Assembly (NCBI RefSeq): GCF_031846485.1
Contig: NZ_JAVRHQ010000014.1
Location: 52,604-116,603 of the forward strand
Direction of reading: 5' to 3'
DNA: 64,000 nucleotides
Origin: Autumnicola tepida
Lineage (GTDB): Bacteria > Bacteroidota > Bacteroidia > Flavobacteriales > Flavobacteriaceae
Shown: positions 62,660 through 64,000 of the stretch, one piece after another
Layout of the letters: each line of letters begins with the position of its first letter
Numbering within the stretch: the first letter of the stretch is position 1
Notes under the pieces: generated by a model
What the model saw: the letters and a program-made list of their open reading frames with translations, nothing else
What the model was told of the DNA's origin: nothing
The model's database searches: none
Made by a program: the position numbers and the translations under genes

Positions 62660-63493
62660 CTATTTAGAGGAGAATTCGAAGAAGTTGAGGTTGTTTGATC
62701 TTATAACATATCCAATCCTGATCATGCTTCGGAATTCCTTAAAACTAATGAGGCTTTCCCCATAGCCGTTATACCATTCCAGCATTAAATACTGGTTGGA
62801 CATCTTAAATAAATTATAGAAAAGTTGTGCCCTTACAGAACCATACCAGTCTTTTAATCCTTTTTGAAGCTGAACATCAAAAATCCATTTTTTCGGCTCA
62901 AGCTGGTAAGATAAATTTACTTCACCCAGGCCCAGGTAATCCAGTATTTCAGGATTGTCTTTTTTATACCTGAAGGGAAACCAGCCTTTTACCCGAAGAG
63001 TGGTGCGGGAATTAAGCGCTGCCTCAAAACTCAGGGACAGCCTGTTCCAGCTTCTGGAGTAAATACTGTCACGCCCGTTAGATTCATGCTCATACTGCAG
63101 GTAACCCATGGCTACTAATTTATCATCTTTATTATAGAGCGGTTTACCCAGGCCAATGCCGGGATTAAAATTTATTTCTGCAAAAGGGCTGGATTTAGCA
63201 TATACATTCCAGAAAGCGGTTTGGGTGTAAGTAAGAAACAAATAAGAATCCCACGGAAGGGTCTTGCGAGTCAGTAGTTGTTTAAAGCTTATCTGGTATT
63301 TAACATCGGCGGTTTGTTTCGAAATTTCCTCATTTACCGGAACGCCGGTAATAAAATAATTGTTTTTATGAATAGAAAATGAAGGAATAGAGGCAATAGT
63401 ATCATCTATTTGCGCTCTCGTTAGTACCTGGCTGTGGGTTACAGGACTGAAACATACTATGATGAAAAGTAACAGGAGTAAAGAACGCTTCAT
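62660..63493 (-). CDS. Outer-membrane phospholipase A
   Basis: 277 aa. A signal peptide (to about 21, THSQ) is followed by a beta-barrel. The catalytic triad of the OMPLA family is visible with exact spacing: His136 and Ser138 in HESNG, and Asn150 in SRSWN. It hydrolyses phospholipids that reach the outer leaflet of the outer membrane. A conserved YLQYEHESNGRDS block confirms the family. Confidence 0.93.
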   Translation of the reverse strand: MKRSLLLLLFIIVCFSPVTHSQVLTRAQIDDTIASIPSFSIHKNNYFITGVPVNEEISKQTADVKYQISFKQLLTRKTLPWDSYLFLTYTQTAFWNVYAKSSPFAEINFNPGIGLGKPLYNKDDKLVAMGYLQYEHESNGRDSIYSRSWNRLSLSFEAALNSRTTLRVKGWFPFRYKKDNPEILDYLGLGEVNLSYQLEPKKWIFDVQLQKGLKDWYGSVRAQLFYNLFKMSNQYLMLEWYNGYGESLISFKEFRSMIRIGYVIRSNNLNFFEFSSK

Positions 63494-63613
63494 TTTTTAA
63501 TGAATTTTGTCCTAAAATTAAAAGCTACTTTCGGGAAGTGCTATTTTCCTGTTCTAATTCTATGTTAAATGATATGTTACTAAAACAACAGGTTGTTTTA
63601 ATCTTCTAAAATC

Positions 63614-63799
63614 TTATCGGATAGTTTTAAAATTACCTGAGGATATTGCAAGAAGCAGTAAGGCAATCCCGGCTCCCATTAAAGAGCCTTGTACAAAATC
63701 TGATATTTCAAAAAAGTGAGAAACGATTTGTGACAGGGCTATCGTAAACAATCCGATAGATATTAAAATTAATGACTTGCGTTTTGATGTTTTTCTCAT
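63614..63799 (-). CDS. Small two-span membrane protein (61 aa)
   Basis: Starting at ATG 63799 (MRKTSKRKS) it has two hydrophobic helices (about 9-27 and 38-53) and a short tail. A longer open frame begins with a TTG inside a TATCTTGA promoter-like box (63841-63848), so the shorter start is preferred. Function unknown. Confidence 0.6.
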   Translation of the reverse strand: MRKTSKRKSLILISIGLFTIALSQIVSHFFEISDFVQGSLMGAGIALLLLAISSGNFKTIR

Positions 63800-63879
63800 T
63801 GGTCTGGTGATTACTGGTGGCAATTTACTTTTAAGTGATTTCAAGATACAACAATAAATTTTTAATGGTGTTTTTTGTA

Positions 63880-63949
63880 GATATTTGCAACATCAAGCGA
63901 GGTTTTTAGGAGGAAGCCGTCTCATTTACCAAAATGAGGCGGTTTTTAT
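63880..63949 (+). ncRNA. Candidate very short RNA ending in a terminator
   Basis: A GATATTTG box (63880-63887, one mismatch to TAnnTTTG) is followed within about 60 nt by a strong terminator. No gene lies between. It may be a small RNA or a leader for a gene beyond the window. Confidence 0.35.
63915..63946 (+). terminator. Intrinsic terminator near the right edge
   Basis: The 11-bp stem CCGTCTCATTT/AAATGAGGCGG (one G-T pair) has an ACCA loop and is followed by five Ts. Confidence 0.8.
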
Positions 63950-64000
63950 TTGGTGTCGGTTTTAAGCTAAGATTTTATGTTTTTTCTCCTGAAAAAATAT

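Overview
This window reads as a chromosomal segment of a marine-type member of the Flavobacteriaceae (Bacteroidota), in the neighbourhood of Gramella, Salegentibacter or Zunongwangia. The evidence is consistent. Housekeeping proteins have Bacteroidota-style sequences: DUF177 next to L32, an IPExxxVDY-family protein before pyruvate kinase, a long-form amidophosphoribosyltransferase, and an OmpA protein with thrombospondin type-3 repeats. Promoters follow the Bacteroidota -33 TTTG / -7 TAnnTTTG pattern, purine-rich ribosome-binding sites are mostly absent, and one gene product has a flavobacterial PID-type C-terminal sorting tail. I see no rRNA, prophage, insertion sequence or CRISPR array. The only RNA gene I call firmly is tRNA-Ala(GGC).

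Layout. 0-3.2 kb: the end of a sialate/acetyl-xylan-type esterase facing a GH43 glycosidase, the edge of a polysaccharide-use locus. 3.5-9.4 kb: a tiny secreted Cys-rich peptide, ribE and pdxA (divergent), then DUF177-rpmF and fabH-accB-accC. 9.4-10.3 kb: non-coding, with a hairpin element and about four tandem copies of a ~157-bp repeat. 10.3-13.7 kb: FAD oxidoreductase-mtgA, a GreA-like protein, an ABC ATPase. 13.9-19.6 kb, all minus strand: prolyl oligopeptidase lipoprotein, asd, mscL, tdk-alr. 19.9-28.2 kb: hypothetical-rsmI, ade, HopJ-family protein, recJ, a Cys-cluster hypothetical, lpxH, queD, a 2OG-Fe(II) oxygenase. 28.2-31.8 kb: three very small membrane proteins with an enoyl-CoA hydratase, then MATE and GNAT genes. 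31.9 kb: tRNA-Ala.

32-41.6 kb holds both halves of an AddAB-like helicase-nuclease, separated by ompA and kbl. 41.8-47.3 kb: sod, a non-coding stretch with three copies of a small structured RNA-like element, amidophosphoribosyltransferase, a PfkB kinase, and purN-rnhA. 47.4-51.7 kb: acpP-fabF-rnc, then IPExxxVDY-pyk. 51.8-56.2 kb: dinB, an NAD(P)-binding protein-CYTH pair, PAP2 phosphatase, a membrane nucleotide cyclase. 56.3-62.6 kb: a complete tripartite RND efflux operon led by its GbsR/MarR-type regulator, with a candidate operator. 62.7-64 kb: outer-membrane phospholipase A, a small membrane protein, and a possible very short RNA.

Coding content is mostly core metabolism: fatty-acid and cell-envelope synthesis, purines, DNA repair and central carbon. 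The least explained material is non-coding: the three-copy RNA-like element at 42.7-43.2 kb, the tandem repeat at 9.6-10.2 kb, and a two-module repeat shared between 9.5 and 26.9 kb. Among proteins, the least explained are the minimal Cys-rich sorted peptide at 3.5 kb and the small membrane proteins at 28.2-28.9 kb.
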